Positions 10,556 to 23,399 are shown, numbered from the stretch's first letter. The stretch is 64,000 bases of DNA from Nepenthes gracilis (GCA_033239525.1 BSYO01000016.1:11543045-11607044), one strand, 5' to 3'. Numbers and translations: made by a program. The notes: generated from the sequence alone by a model not told the origin.

Positions 10556-11563
10556 TGATACGTTCGATCTGGATTGTTGTACGGATTTGAAAGCCGCTAA
10601 ATATTTCCCTGCGAATCAAATTGGAGCGAGTCCAATCCTCATCCTTAAAACCTGATTCTTACACATCACAACAAACAAATAAGAGGTTAGAGAATGACGA
10701 AACTCACTTTTCGATATATCCTCTGACGCTCAAATCAAAAATCTTTCTTAGTAGGGCAAAAAGATAGGAGGATGTAAAGGGAAGGTTCGAATGCACATTA
10801 GAAATGGGGGATTGAGTGTGCCGTGGAAGACTGAGTATCAAACGATGCGCTCGGCGGGTGAGCGGCTTTGGAGATAGCGGGCACTCGTAGGCTGAGTGGC
10901 TTGAGAAGTGATGCACTCAAGGGTAGAGTATGAAATAAAGTAGTTTGATATTTCAGGGATGCTTGAAGGTAGGAATTCTTCATCCCCCTTTCCTGCAGGG
11001 GAGAACAGTGATTTATAGAATTGAAATCAGTATAACCTTTCTTGGGCCACACGGCTAACGTTCGTTGCCCTCAGAGGGTCGACTGAGCTCTTTCCTTGAG
11101 CGTGCCACAGGACAAGTATGAAAATCATGGTTTTTCTTGAAAACGTTGAAGGGCTGCATTTGTCTTCTTGGAGTGATACGCTACGCAGGTAGATACTTTT
11201 CAGATATTTACTCAGCTGTCAAGACAGCTGTCGTGGCTGCATGTGGCAGGCTTTCCTCGCCCACGTATGTTATACTGTCAGGGCTGTAGACCGCCATCTA
11301 GGAGGGGCAATCATGGGCGCTGCACTGCATGCAACCATAATCACCCACTCTCCGCTAAGCGGTTTCGAGTCTACCTGTCTGGACCACCCACACGTTGCCT
11401 GGGCCTTTGTCTTGACAAATCACGTGATGGGCCACTGTGATTTGGGCTTTTCTCTTGCTAATGTTGTACTTCCTAGGACTTGGTCTTGAACGGGCGCTTG
11501 TTGGGCTATTGCTCCCTCTTTAGGCCGCATTCTGGTCTGACTCAGGATCTGCTAGACCCATCA
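10556..11563 (-). repeat. 3' LTR of Tat-type fragment
   Basis: It begins TGATACG and ends CCCATCA on the plus strand (TG...CA on either strand). The minus strand reads ATGGGGGCTAG then TGATGGGTC, a polypurine tract followed by the LTR start. A minus-strand TATA box (TATAAAT) lies at 11011-11017. Confidence 0.7.
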
Positions 11564-13050
11564 CTAGCCCCCATGTTGAGAGGCTTGACTTGTCAACTCT
11601 CGGCCTGTTAATCGATCATATGCCAATTGCAGGCCTACATGAGTGCTCCTTCCTTAGGCGTTCTACAAATTCACTGCTTAGGGCAGCAGAATTTGATTCT
11701 ATATCTCTGGCGAGATTTAGGGTGATTCATGGAACTTGCGGACTTTTTTATGTCAACATTAGCTTCTCAGTTTAATGCTGGTCGACCTTCCCTCCGGTTA
11801 TAAATGGAGGGGGCCATATCCCTTGCCTCACAAATCGCCTTCACCGATTAAGCGATGTGAAAGTTTGGAACTGGCATGGAGCTTACGTAGCCATTGGCTG
11901 GAGTGAGTGGGAGTTCTTCCCTGATATTTAAAGCTAAGAATGCCCTTAAAGTCTGCCTTGGTTTCTCCCTTTTGAATGGGATGCCACATTGGTTCCCCTC
12001 TTTTACGTCTGGCCTAGGCCTTAATTTGCACTGAACATTAGGTAGTTCCTCTCTTTTACGTCTGGGGTTCAGGTGGCTGCCGACATTAGGTAGTTCTCTC
12101 TGCTACCAATCTAAAGGAGAGGTGTCCTAAGCCCCGAAGGAGATAGGCTGGCCCCCTAGCTTCTTTCATGGAGATAGCGTTTTTCTACAGCTCTTGGAAG
12201 GAAAGTCCAATGGTTGGTAGGTTGTGATGGGAGACTTTTCCTCTTTGCATCCACATCAAACCTGAGTCGTTTTTGCCGCATTGGGTTTCACGGAGGCTCA
12301 AGGCCTCGGGGACTTCAACAGGTTTCAGTGGACGGCTTCGAGGTGGTCGCCCCTTGGGCAAGGGCTTTTGTATGCCCTTCCTCGCAAAACAATAGGGGCT
12401 TCTTGCATTCTCTAACCACTGTTTCATCCTTTCAGTGGGGCGGTCAACAAGGAGGCTTGTTTCTTGCAATCATCCATCCTAAATATTGGTTGGAGGATTG
12501 TAGTCGGGTCATTACTCCATGTATTTTCATTTTGCTTTTGTGTTATGCATCCATTGTTGAAAACATGTACTCTGTAAGGAATTATGAATATAATTACCCG
12601 AATATTACTTATCTTTACATTGTGTTGCTCTAATATGCTTGCCTGTTTGGAATAGTTGAGACGATTGACTGTTATTTCTCATTGCATGGTTTCTGATAAA
12701 CCAACGGTCTAAAATGCCAACAACTCAATCTGTGATGATCTGTCCTGAGCTCTCAGCAGGGATGCGCATCATTTCAATCGATCTTGGGGCCATCAAGGCC
12801 TTCAGTATGCTGTTTCTTGAGAGATGGAATGCCAGGACATCATACCTGTGTGGCGCAACTGGCCTCCTTACACAAGTGCTTGGGCTACTAACCGTCGTGG
12901 GCGACACAAGGAGGCATCACGTCAATCGTCATAACTAACCTGGCGGATTGGCGCGTCACAACACTCTGCGGTATGGGCATATGTCATAGTCGTCATGAGG
13001 ATGCACCTCGTGGATTCCTCATGCTACGTCGTCTCAGGGCTAGGGCCTTG
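11564..13050. other. Tat-type 3' untranslated region
   Basis: This lies between the LTR and the promoter of the antisense gene. Short ORFs (for example 12214-12633) show no recognisable domain. The position is equivalent to 46645-49176 in the larger Tat element. Confidence 0.5.
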
Positions 13051-13052
13051 GT

Positions 13053-13060
13053 TATTTAAG
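13053..13060 (+). promoter_or_regulatory. TATA box of antisense gene
   Basis: TATTTAAG lies 83 bases upstream of the ATG at 13143. The identical octamer precedes the homologous antisense gene of the other Tat element (46640-46633, minus), supporting a real promoter. Confidence 0.6.
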
Positions 13061-13142
13061 TGCTATCCCCCTGCCGCTTTTGCATCTTTTCATTTTTTGA
13101 ATCGCTCTACCCCAATCCACCTTTTCTTTGCCTCTCATCTTC

Positions 13143-14163
13143 ATGGCTTCTCGGGACGTCACCGCGATTTCGTCAATCTTGACCAATAAGGACGTGGTGT
13201 CTCTATATAAGAGGTATAACATCCCTAATAGCATTCCTTATGTCCTCCCTGAGGTTGATGATACAGCTTGCGTCCCACTCTCAGGGTTTATCACCATTTA
13301 TGAGGAGCGCTTGAAGGCAGATCTTTGCATCCCATTTGCGAAAAAGCTGAGCGAGATCCTAAGGGCGCTGGAGATCCCCGTGACTCGCCTCCATCCCAAT
13401 GCTCTTCAATACTTTGTTTCTTTGTACATTTTTTGTCACACCAAGAGACTTTCTCTGGATGCTTGGGGTGTGGAAGTGATCTTTCGCCTCAACTAGGATT
13501 GTGACTAGATCTCCTTCGCCTCCCGCCCCTGATACAAAATAAGTGAGGGAAACCCTGACTCGGTGAAAAAATGGAAGGGCCACTTCTTCTAACAGTCAGC
13601 TCGAGTGGTGCATCTCGAGCAGGTGGAGCAAAGCTAGCTGCATCTACACCAGCGACGTTTTGAAAGAGGGAAAATGGATGGTTCTTGGGCTGGTGAAGCT
13701 AGTTAAGGATAACGCTGCCAACTTATGCTGCACTGGTGACTGGCTCACCAGAGAGGCGTTCAAAAGAGTTGAGTGACAGGCGAGGGTGGAAGGAGACGAT
13801 GTAGAGGTCCCCGAAATGCCTCTTTGCCGCCACAAAAGAAGGCAGAAAGATCCGATCATCCACAACTCTCTTGGAGGGTTGTCCGGCAAAGCCGAGCCGT
13901 CCTCTCCTCCTCTGCCTAATTTGGAGGAAGTTAGGAAAACTGAGGCTGTCTACGCGAAGGTGTCTCTCCAGCCTGTGGGAGAATCTTCATGTCTGGCGAT
14001 TACCAATGAGCCGGGTTCGCCCATTGTGGACGGTGAGCCTCCGTCCGTCCCTGTCGGGGATACACATAGTCCTACGGAGGGTGGATCGGTTAAGCTGATC
14101 GATGCCCTAGTGACAGCTAAGTGCAATGCCCCGATCTCTGTCCCCTCGTCGCCTAAGGAGTAA
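13143..14163 (+). pseudogene. Antisense ORF of Tat element (PF04195-type)
   Basis: The first frame (13143-13496) begins MASRDVTAISSILTNKDVV and carries a 'putative gypsy-type transposon' domain: PLSGFITIYEERLKADLCI, PFAKKLSEILRALEIPVTRL, HPNALQYFVSLYIFCH. It is interrupted after EVIFRLN. Downstream in shifted frames 'NPDSVKKWKGHF' still matches the homologue, and an acidic/serine-proline-rich linker follows at 13786-14163. It lies antisense to the element, between pol (lost) and the 3' LTR, the layout known from Tat elements such as maize Grande. The C-terminal coiled coil is missing. The function of this protein family is unknown. Confidence 0.7.
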
Positions 14164-14269
14164 GTCTCTTTGCCTCCCATTGTTTTTGTTGGGGAGGCAG
14201 ATTAGGGTGGCCAAGCTGTGGAGGAGATGATTATGAATGAGCCAGAGGGCTAGGGACATCGTGTGACAT

Positions 14270-17060
14270 TTCAGATATTTTTAAATTTAATATAAAATAA
14301 ATATTTGATTATTTTAAAAGGTTAAAATAATAAAAATAATAAATAAATAGAATAAATAATAATAATAAATGGAAAAACAAGAAGAAAATAAACGAAGAAG
14401 AAGGAGAGGAAAGAGGGAGAAACGGACGGCCGAATATGCTACGACGTCTCCTTCTGCCGATCAGTTGGAGTAGCCATTTTTCCTTCTTTCTCTCGGTCAT
14501 CAGCTTCATTTCCTCCCTTGGTGTTGCCTCATTTGCTTTAAAAGCAAGGGTTACCTTCGTGCTCCTCTTTGGGAGGTTCGTTAACGGATGAAACCAGCAA
14601 AGAGAACCGGGAGTCCACGGCTGTGACCGTCGTCGCCGTGGTTGCCATTACTGTCGCCGTTGGGTTGTCACCGGATTTGTCGAAGCCGCCGCCGTTGGCA
14701 TTTCAGTGAATCAAGCAAGTTGATTTAAGTTTTCGTTCGTAATCTTCCTATTTTACAATACTCCAATTTTTGCAAGTGAAATTCTTAATTTCTTCAAGTA
14801 AATCCTTCTCTTCCCATTGATGGTGTCAATTTTTGTCTACATGCTTTAATTGGTGTAAATCGGCTGTACTTCTGTTAAAAAGGGGGGAAATTTGAAAACA
14901 GGGCCATGGCCCTGATTAACGAAGTACCAACATTTGTGAGGGTTTAACAACCAATTGGGGCTTGCTAATTTGTTCAACGGAGTTACGAATTATATATTTT
15001 ACATATTATATCTGAAGATTTTGATTTTTCCTTGGTTCAATGCAAATCTGAGTTGGAAGAGAAATAGAGCATAGTGCTCTGTTTGCCTTCTGAACCCAGC
15101 TCTGGGATTCAAAAATGGAGAGAAACGGGCAGAGAGGGTAGGAGGTATACGGCGTGTATATGGTGTTGTGCGTATATCTACTGTGTCGTGGGTGTGTGTA
15201 TACAGCATATGTATACGATGTAAATATATATATATATGAGGTGCACAGCTGTGTGTGTAGCCATGAGCGGCGTGCATATTGCTCATGTGTGTGGGTGTGT
15301 AGTGTGGTGTGAGAGGGAGTTGCATTTGGGTGCCGGCAGAGTGAAAGGAAGACGCTGCTGCCGTGTGCACGTGGGCGGTGTTCATACAACCCCGTATGGG
15401 TGGATATATATACATTTGTATGTAAGTAATATATATATATATATTGAAATTGTTAATTGATCGAGGAGAAAGTTATCAATAATTATTATTTTGGATTATA
15501 TTTTTGTGGAATTAATCGGGATAGTTAAATAAGATGAAAATCATAAATTAGTTCAATAACGACAAAATTGAGGATATCTTGTGGATTAATTATTTATGGT
15601 ATTAATAATAGGTTTTGTATATTAAAAAAGAATGGAGAACTAGTCAATTGCTAAATTGATTGAAATATGTTATTCTTGGTTGGCTTTTATTCTTTTATTG
15701 TTCAGTGTTAACTCCTTTGTGTTAGCCATGATGGTATAAATGCGTTCCTTATCAACACTGAACGATAATTCTATCGTTGTAATTGCAAAACTTTCTTTAC
15801 GTCATACTCGATTGCGTGAGTATTTGAATTATTGGCTTCCTACGGTCAAGGTTAATGAGAGTATATAAAAATACTAAGGTATCTAGTCGAATGGGAGATT
15901 ATGATATTTTAACGTGGTCTACACTTATCTGATACCGATTTCGATATCATGGTAATAATGAGGTATATTATTTGTTGTGGAATGATATTTATAGCCATGT
16001 GACTATTATAGGAGATGATATCAGGGATGTCATTTGGCGAGGGTTTTCACGGATTGTATGGGCATATTACGAGTACAACCTCTAGAATGACTATAGGGGT
16101 AGTAAGGATATTATGGATAACCTCGTTACACTTACTCAGTAGTTAGAGGCGTAAATATGTGGCTTTGGTTCACTGTAGCAGAATAAGTCCAAGGAGACTC
16201 ATTGTGATATTTCATCATTATTGATACCTCTTAAGTTTGGGATTCGATGGAATCCATGAGTTGTATTCGTTAGAATACATGTGTCAGATTTTATAATATC
16301 CGGATTCAGTAAAATCCATATCGTTCATTGTTATTTGGTTTTCAGGTTGTTCACACTAATATTCAAATTAGGAGATCCACTTTATTTCTTGTGAGAAATT
16401 CTGAGGGATCTTCTCCTCTTATTGGTGAAATCTTACGATCTTTGTCACTGCAGAATTTGGAATGACTTATCTTTCTTATACATTTAAATCGTAGATACGA
16501 TAAAATATAAATTCTTAGTTATATTTATTTGTTTGATATTATATTATTGTTCGTGACTTTTGTTATGCATTATATATTGTATGTTTGAGACATTTATTAT
16601 CATGTCCTATTTATTTTTTGATTTGTTATCACTTGTTGGACATTTAACTCACTCTTTCTATTTTTCTTCCTTCCAGAGTAGCAGGTTTAGACAATGATAA
16701 CTTTAGAGTTGAATAAAGAATTGTGGCGAGAGAGATTGAGGCCCAACTAGAGATAGTGTTAAATTTATACCCTAGAGACATATGTTGATATTTTGCTTCA
16801 TTTTGTTGGGATTTTTGGGACTATATACTTTTTCCCGAATTTATTTTGGTATAAGGATGTTTAGATTAGTATAGTTGTATTTTATCAGTTGTGGATACAT
16901 TATATATATATATATTGGTTTGAGACTTATAACTTCTCCTATGTGATTAGGTTTGGATATTAGTTATGAATTTGGGTTACGGTAGTCACACATCGTGCAA
17001 GGGGACGACAAGTCTCTTGGGAGATCGGACCCTATCCCTTCTTCGTCACCCTACTTAGAT
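14270..17060 (+). repeat. Unclassified non-coding repeat, copy 1
   Basis: This copy and the reverse strand of 56390-59780 share a common plan. Both start with an AT-rich stretch, then a GC-rich, gene-leader-like block with 'gtcgccg' runs, then 'tactccaatttgca', then 'gtgctctgttt' and TG/TA microsatellites. 'gtggtctacacttat', 'ggttcactgtagcagaataag' and 'ggattc.gtggaatcca' follow. I found no LTRs, terminal inverted repeats or coding domains. A TATA-like 'tttaaaagcaagg' lies near 14537. It may be a transcribed non-autonomous element. Boundaries are approximate. Confidence 0.5.
15160..15445. repeat. TG/TA microsatellite tract
   Basis: Interspersed (TG)n and (TA)n runs produce long spurious ORFs on both strands. 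The equivalent tract in the inverted copy is the CA-rich region at 58080-58620. Confidence 0.8.
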
Positions 17061-17089
17061 CTAGCAGAGCTTTCCAAGTAGCGTACATG

Positions 17090-17664
17090 ATGAAATTCAA
17101 ATCTTGATAATGAACTTGTAGCGTACATGATGTTAGGACATATTACTGTAAGATATAGAAAACTTCCAATCATAACTCTATTTATTGAGGCATTTGCTTT
17201 TGAAGATCTATCTTCTTTCTTTAGCTTCTAATTTATAATAAGTAGACTAGCAATTGTCTTACAACCTTCAATTTAAATTTCTTCAATAGAATTTTTGTGT
17301 ACTTCTTTTGATAGATAAATATGTCATCTCTTCCTTAATTAACGGCTAGTCCAAGAAAGTAGTGCATTAAACCAAGATCATTCATCTCAAATGTCTTTAT
17401 TATATCTTTTTTTGCATTCTCGCATCATGTTCTTATATTGCTTTTGTAAATTAAATAATCTAGATGGAGAGAGCTTATCTTGAATCATTAGTAGGTGAAA
17501 TATCCATCAATTTTGCCAAACTAGGGTCGTGAGACTTGTTTCAACCCAAATAGAGTATTCCTTAGTCTGAAGACTTTATTTTCATTTTTTATAGTTATAA
17601 AGTCTTTTGGTTATTCTATGTTTTTTTCTTTAAGTTCTCTACTAACAAATGCCAATTTGACATA
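17090..17664 (-). pseudogene. pol: Copia reverse transcriptase, C-terminal part
   Basis: The minus-strand reading includes LKEKNIE, KVFRLRNTLFGLKQVSRP, then TFEMNDLGLMHYFLGLAV and ISQKKYTK-like sequence, all characteristic of copia RT. Stops and small deletions are frequent; the YVDD segment is degraded. The frame continues without a gap into 22827 and beyond if the element at 17670-22821 and one copy of TAGTT are removed. Confidence 0.75.
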
Positions 17665-17669
17665 TAGTT
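17665..17669. repeat. Target-site duplication, left (TAGTT)
   Basis: It is identical to 22822-22826. Removing the intervening element and one copy restores a continuous copia RT reading (INQLYVKLAFVSRELKEK), so the junction is well supported. Confidence 0.75.
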
Positions 17670-17896
17670 TGTTCAGGAATTTGGGTTCGAGTGCATGGAG
17701 AGCTTACGGTGTGCGCATGGGTTTGAAAATTTTGGCTCGAGCGGGTGGAGAGCTTACGGCGAGCGCAATGCTCTTGGAATCCAAAATAGACAACTACGAA
17801 AATATGTTGATACAGCACTTCGACGAAACATAACTCGACATCGACACATGATTATATATAGTCATGGAATATATCAATCATAGAATGATCCTAACG
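17670..17896 (-). repeat. Truncated SIRE-type LTR
   Basis: It matches the last quarter of the LTRs at 18378 and 21791 ('gagcttacggcgagcgca', 'aacgatctcc' junction). About 800 bases of its left part are missing, although the TSD beside it is preserved. Confidence 0.65.
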
Positions 17897-18377
17897 ATCT
17901 CCTCATTTATCAATTCCGTGACAAAACTTATAAAGTAAAAAAAATGCAAGTGAAGCACGGGTTCAAATACTACCGAAATAGAACTCGTGTACATAAAAAT
18001 ATATGCCTAGTAAGAAATAAAAATAATACAATAAGAAAACGTAAAAATCTATACTAGCCTGCTGTGTCGATGTTGTGATTGTTGTATCGATACTATAACT
18101 GTGTTGCTTGGTCAAATATAGTTAGTACAAAAAGGTATATTATATGATGATATAATAAAACGGTAATAATAGAAGAAGAAAACAACATGCATCAGCAAAA
18201 TGAATGAATGCCAAGACAGTAGAAAATATAAAGTCAACAAAAGAAATACAAGCAGCATAAAAATATAAGAAAAATTCCCCTCACAAAAATAACAATATCT
18301 CCTCCTAACATAAAGAATAACGTCTTCCCCTAAAGTACATAGGGTCTCCCCTTAAGGCTAAGGCAGGAATCTAAAAT

Positions 18378-19391
18378 TGAAAAAAGATGTTTCGTCCCAA
18401 CTTATACAACAATGTTTTGACCCCGTACAAGATTAGCAAAAGCGGTACAAAATTAAATATTCAATACACGTAAAGAATATTTATATCTAAATAAAACGAA
18501 CAATACGAGCATAAAAATAAAACAATAATAATAATAAACAATCTTTTTGATGATGAAGGGAAAACTCGATACCTACGGTAATCGAGAAAAATCATTCAAA
18601 CTCCAACTGCCAGAGAAGAAATGCACTATGAAAATCAACTTACAGATCGAGTGGTAACGATGCGCTAATCTAGCCGACTTACTCCTATCTTGTGATCTCT
18701 ACTAAGGAACTCCTTAGATTTGCCTACGGCAACGGAATTGGACGCCTTCTAGTTTTCACGTCAATCTTCCCTCTCAAGCCACTTGAATTGCCAAATACGA
18801 TCGGATCCCCTTCTTTGACGTACCGACATCACCAAGGAAGGTAGAATGGTAGAAGTGATGAATCGATAAAAAGAAAGTGATGAGAAAACCGCTAGCACAT
18901 GAAACAAATTTATGAAAGATCGATTTTCTTAGTTGGAACACTTTTATTGGAAGAAATGATGAATATTTCTCAAGGGGAGGTGCTCCAAAATCATCAATCA
19001 AGTCTTAGGGCAAAAGAATTAATGTGCATATATATAGAGGGCTCGAAAAATAGCTTTAAAAAATCTGCCTGTTGCTGTGGCGCTTGAGCGTAGCGAGCGC
19101 ACCGAGGGTTACACGAGAATCCCTATGTGCGCTCAAGCGGGAAAGAAACGAGTAGCGAGTGCAGGGGTTTGAGAATTTGGGCTCAAGCACGTGGAGAGCT
19201 TACGGCGAGCGCATGGTTCAACAATTTTAGCTCCACTGGGTGGAGAGCTTACGGCGAGCGCAGTGCTCTTGGAACCTAGAACGGACAGCTACAGAAATAT
19301 GTTGATGCAACACTTCGACGAAACATAACCTGACATCGACACATGATTAATATAATCACGTAACATATCAATCATAAAAATAATTCTAACA
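18378..19391 (-). repeat. SIRE-type LTR, middle copy
   Basis: It runs TGAAAAAAG...CTAACA on the plus strand and is collinear with 21791-22821 throughout. A minus-strand TATA-like CTCTATATATATGC lies near 19028-19041. Confidence 0.8.
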
Positions 19392-21790
19392 ATCTCCCCA
19401 TTTAGCAATTCTGTAACAAAACTCATAAAGTAAAAAAATACAAGTAAAGTACAGGTTCAGACACCATCGAGATAGAACCCGTGTACATAAAAATCTATAC
19501 TTAGTGAGAAATAACAATAATACAATAAGAAAACGTAAAAATATACACTAGCAATACTGTGTCAATGCTGTGACTGCCGCGTCAATATTATAACTATGTT
19601 GCTTGATCAAATAGGGTTAGTACAAAAAGGCATAATACAGTATCATATAATAAAATAGTAACAATAGAAGAAGAAAACAACATGCATTAGCAAAATAAAT
19701 AAATGGCAAGATAGTAGAAAATATAAAGTCAGCAAAAGAAATACATGCATCACAAAAATCCAAAAAGAACTCCCCACTCCCCTCACAAAAATAACAATGT
19801 CTCTCCCAAATATAAAGAATAACGTCTCCCCCTAAAGTACATAGGGTCTCCCCCTAATGCTAAGACAGGAATCTACTCCCCCTTTTTGTCATAAATTTCT
19901 AAAGGGTAATGGAGCTAGCTCTTTTTCATCCATATTTTCTTGCCACAATTGATTGTGTAGGTTAAATGTGACACTTGATCATTTAAACGATTGATACATT
20001 GAGTGAGATGTTTTATCTTTGAGTCTTGCGGAAAATTAGTTTGACGTGACCATGCGGGGCAATAGGGGTGAATATGGCCAATAATTCCACATCCATGGCA
20101 TGTTGGAACGAATTTAGCATAGACCGTCAGAAGTCTATATTAGCTTCCTAATGCATTTAAGACCAAATTGTTTCATACTTGTGAAGTTTTGATGGTTTTA
20201 TGTATTAGCACATTTCTTTGGAAAACCGCTTGACAATTGGTCAACACAGGCAGACAATGGATTGTTTTGTTTAGGGAGGGACGTGGGTTAGACAATTATA
20301 GTTTTAGAATTAACAGTGGCTTTTAAGTCATTTTTAGAATAACCCAACCCGATTTTATTTTCTCTTATTTTTCCCAACTGAGCATATGATCCAATTTTTT
20401 GGACCCATTTAAAAATTATTTCAAGTCATTTCGAACAACCTCTAAGATCGATTTAAAAGTTGTGATTTTTTTAGCAAAAAAATATTTCATTTCTCAACTT
20501 CTTAAACTTTTGTGTCTAACTAAATTTAATAACTAATTTTTCTTTTTTCATTTTAGTCAGTTTGTGCTTTAATGATGCATTCGTTTTGTTGATCTGTAGG
20601 CATTCTTTAAATAATTTATCATAAGTATCTTGAAGATCATACAATTCAACTTCTGACTCATTTTCAGAGTCATCAGATAACTTAAGATTTTTTCTAAATG
20701 TTTATTAGTCTCACACATCGAGGTCATAAAAGCCATATACTTGACAGGGCCATCTTCAGAATATTTTTCAACCTCTTCTTTTTCGTCATCGTTCAAGATC
20801 ACATTAGCTTTGAAGGCTTAACCTTATTGGCGTTTAAGGTTTAGACATTTAGCATGATAATAACCAAAATCTTTACACTCTTAACATTAAACACTTTGGA
20901 TGTTTTTTGATTTGGATTCTTTAATTTCGCATTGACATTTCTTGTCAAATTTAAGAGTTCGTTTTAAATCCACACCTAGTATGTCAGACGAAGATTTATT
21001 TTTTTAAGAATTTTTTAAAATTTCTATCAAATGTGATCAAATCTTCATCGCTATTCGACTTTTCATCGGAGTCACGATCTCTCTCTTCCCTAACGGATTT
21101 TAGAGCAATCTATTGATTTTTTCTTGATTGTGGAAGTGTGTACTTATAAGTTTGGAGGGATTCTACAAGTTCTTTCGATTTTTATTTTATCAAGGTTTTT
21201 ATTTTCTTCGATAGCGATAACCTTAAATCTAAATCGTTCAGGGAGTGATCTAAAAATTTTTTAATAATTCGATTTTTAAGAATCCGTTCTCCTAAATTAA
21301 ATGTGGAATTCACAATATCGTTCAATTAAATATAGAATTCATCAAAAGTTTCATTATCTTTCATACGGATTTCTTCAAATATGGTAGTTAACATTTGTAA
21401 TTTTGAATTTTTTACAAGTTTGATTCCTTCATGAGTGATTTTAAGTATATCCCATGCATCGTTTATAATCTCACACATAGATATGCGTTTAAACTCTTCG
21501 GGAGATATTGCCATAAAAATAACATGTAATCTTTACTATTCCAATTACAAGTATCAGGTTCTTCTTTTGACCACAAAGACAGAACTTTTGATTCATCACC
21601 ACTTTTGGGTGAAGTCCACCTAGTTTGGGTACTAGCTCACACATGCTCATCCATCGATTTAAGGAAGGCTCTCATCCGAACCTTCTAATAGGCATAGTTG
21701 CTCCCATCAAAGAATGAAGGTATAGAGAGCGATCCACTCATATACATCTAGATCAGGGGTCGCGGATCGGAATAAGTCTTTGATACCAAT
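19392..21790 (-). pseudogene. gag: SIRE-type gag remnant, pol deleted
   Basis: Reading right to left, the copia gag core is recognisable: SPEEFKRISMCEIINDAWDI, then KLVKNSKLQMLTTIFEEIRM. The coiled-coil extension follows near 20802-20440. A knuckle-like IIGHIHPYCP near 20090-20060 aligns with the second CCHC of the element at 3576-10237. Sequence then goes straight to the 3' non-coding region, with no integrase, RT or envelope-like frame. Many stops and frame changes are present. Confidence 0.75.
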
Positions 21791-22821
21791 TGAAAAGGAT
21801 GTTTGGTCCCAATTTATACAATAATGTTTTGACTTTGTGCAAGATTAGCGGAAGCGATACAAAATTAAATATTCAATACACGTAAAGAATATTTATATTT
21901 AAATGAAACGAGTAATACGAGTATAAAAATATAGTAATAATAATAATAAAAGATAATATTTTTAATGATGAAGGAAAAACTCGATATCCACGGTAATCGA
22001 GAAAAACCCTCAGGGCTTCAATGGCCAGAGAAGAAATGCACTATGAAAATCAACTTACAGACCGGGTGGTAATGACGCGCTAACCTAGCCGACTTACTCT
22101 TATCTTGTGATCCCTATTAAGGAACTCTTTAGATTTGCTCCCACGGCAACGGAACCGGATGCTTTCCGATTTTCATGTCAATCTTCTTTCTCGAACCACT
22201 TGAATTGCCAAACACGATCGAATCCCCTTCTTCAATGTACCGATGTCACCAACGAAAGTAGAATGGTAGAAGTGATGAATCAATAATGAGAAAGTGGTGA
22301 GAAAACCGCTAGCATATGAAACACAATTATGAAAGATCGATTTTCTCAATTGAAACACGTTTATTGGAGGAAATGATGAATATTTCTCAAGGGTAGGCGC
22401 TCTAAAATCATCAATCAAGTCTTGTGGCAAAAGAATTAATGTGCATATATATAGAGGGCTCGAAAAATAGCTTTAAAAAATATGCCCGTTGCCGTGGCAC
22501 TCAAGCGCGGCTCGAACCCGGTGCAAGCACCGAGGGTTTCATGAGAAACCCTGTGTGTGCTCGAGCGGGAAGGAAGCGAGCAACGAGCGTAGGGGTTCGG
22601 TAATTTGGGCTCGAGCGCGTGGAAATCTTAGGGCGAGTGCATGGGTTCGGGAATTTTGGCTCGAGCGAGTGGAGAGCTTACGGCGAGCACAATGCTCTTG
22701 GAACCTGAAACGGACAGTTACGGAAATATGTTGATACAGCATTTCGACGAAACATAACCTGACATCGACACATAATTATATATGGTCATAGAATATGTCA
22801 ATCATAAAAATGATCCTAACA
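21791..22821 (-). repeat. SIRE-type 5' LTR
   Basis: It begins TGAAAAGG at 21791, immediately beside the primer site, and ends CCTAACA at 22821. A minus-strand TATA (CTCTATATATATGC) lies near 22446-22459. Confidence 0.8.
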
Positions 22822-22826
22822 TAGTT

Positions 22827-23380
22827 GATTGATGCTCCACCAGTTTTGAGAATTGGTGCTCTTATTTTATTTAGGTGAGTATTTGGAGTAAAAGTTTTGA
22901 TGTAGTCAATTCCTAAAAGTTGCGAATAACCATTTGCTACTAGCTTTGCCTTGTGATTTTGTATTAAGTCATCAAGATTTAACTTTGCCTTTTGGTTGAT
23001 TCATTAGCTACCATGTGTCATTCTTTTTCAACTACTTTAATCTCTTCTTCCATTACTTTGGTCCATATTTTTTGTCTAAATGCAATGTCAAAGTTTTCTT
23101 TCTCAAGTATAGCAAAATTGCAAGTTTCATATATCTCATCTAAGAATATAGTCCTTTTTGTAGGAAGGTCTGAGGATAGGTTTCTGCAAGGGTGATGATA
23201 AAGTAAAAATATTAGTTTTCACTTAGTCTTTCAATTTCAAAAACAACTTCCTCCTATTAATATTGTTGTATAAGTATATTTATATAATTCTCCTTAATTT
23301 GATCATCTTTCCAATTTTAAGTAGGATTTTTGTCGAACGTGACATCCCTGCTGATAATGAGTTTCTATCGACTCCGATCT
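22827..23380 (-). pseudogene. pol: Copia RT N-terminal part and linker
   Basis: The minus-strand reading gives KLIISRDVTFDKNPT, then EEVVFEIERLSEN, then IWTKVMEEEIKVVEKE. This is followed by a degraded 'HKAKLVANGYSQ..GIDYIKTF' equivalent and IRAPILKTG. It is the N-terminal part of a Tork/Tnt1-like copia RT, continued at 17664-17090. The integrase and gag expected further right are not recognisable beyond about 23400. Confidence 0.7.
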
Positions 23381-23399
23381 CGAAGTATCGACTCCCTTG

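Larger units (their letters stand above)
10556..14250 (-). mobile_element. Gypsy Tat-type element, 3' part only
   Basis: A 3' LTR at the left, a polypurine tract and an antisense gene related to that at 46579-44550 identify the 3' end of a minus-strand Tat-type gypsy element. The part encoding gag and pol is absent; the sequence breaks off near 14250, where an unrelated repeat begins. The right edge is approximate. Confidence 0.65.
17670..22821 (-). mobile_element. SIRE-type copia, three-LTR derivative
   Basis: The order on the plus strand is partial LTR (17670-17896), internal 3' region (17897-18377), full LTR (18378-19391), internal with gag only (19392-21790), full LTR (21791-22821). Reading on the minus strand, a primer site (ATTGGTATCAAAGACT) follows the right LTR and a polypurine tract (AATGGGGAGATT) precedes the middle LTR. 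pol and the envelope-like frame are absent. A TSD of TAGTT flanks the whole. The arrangement suggests unequal LTR recombination between two copies, or a tandem insertion followed by truncation. Confidence 0.7.

Noticed and set aside
14999..15415. 138-codon minus-strand ORF near 15 kb
   Set aside because: It arises from TG/TA microsatellites in a non-coding repeat.
17078..17132. 15-base direct repeat (gtagcgtacatgatg twice) as a target-site duplication
   Set aside because: Only 25 bases separate the copies and the length is atypical for LTR elements; probably a local duplication.
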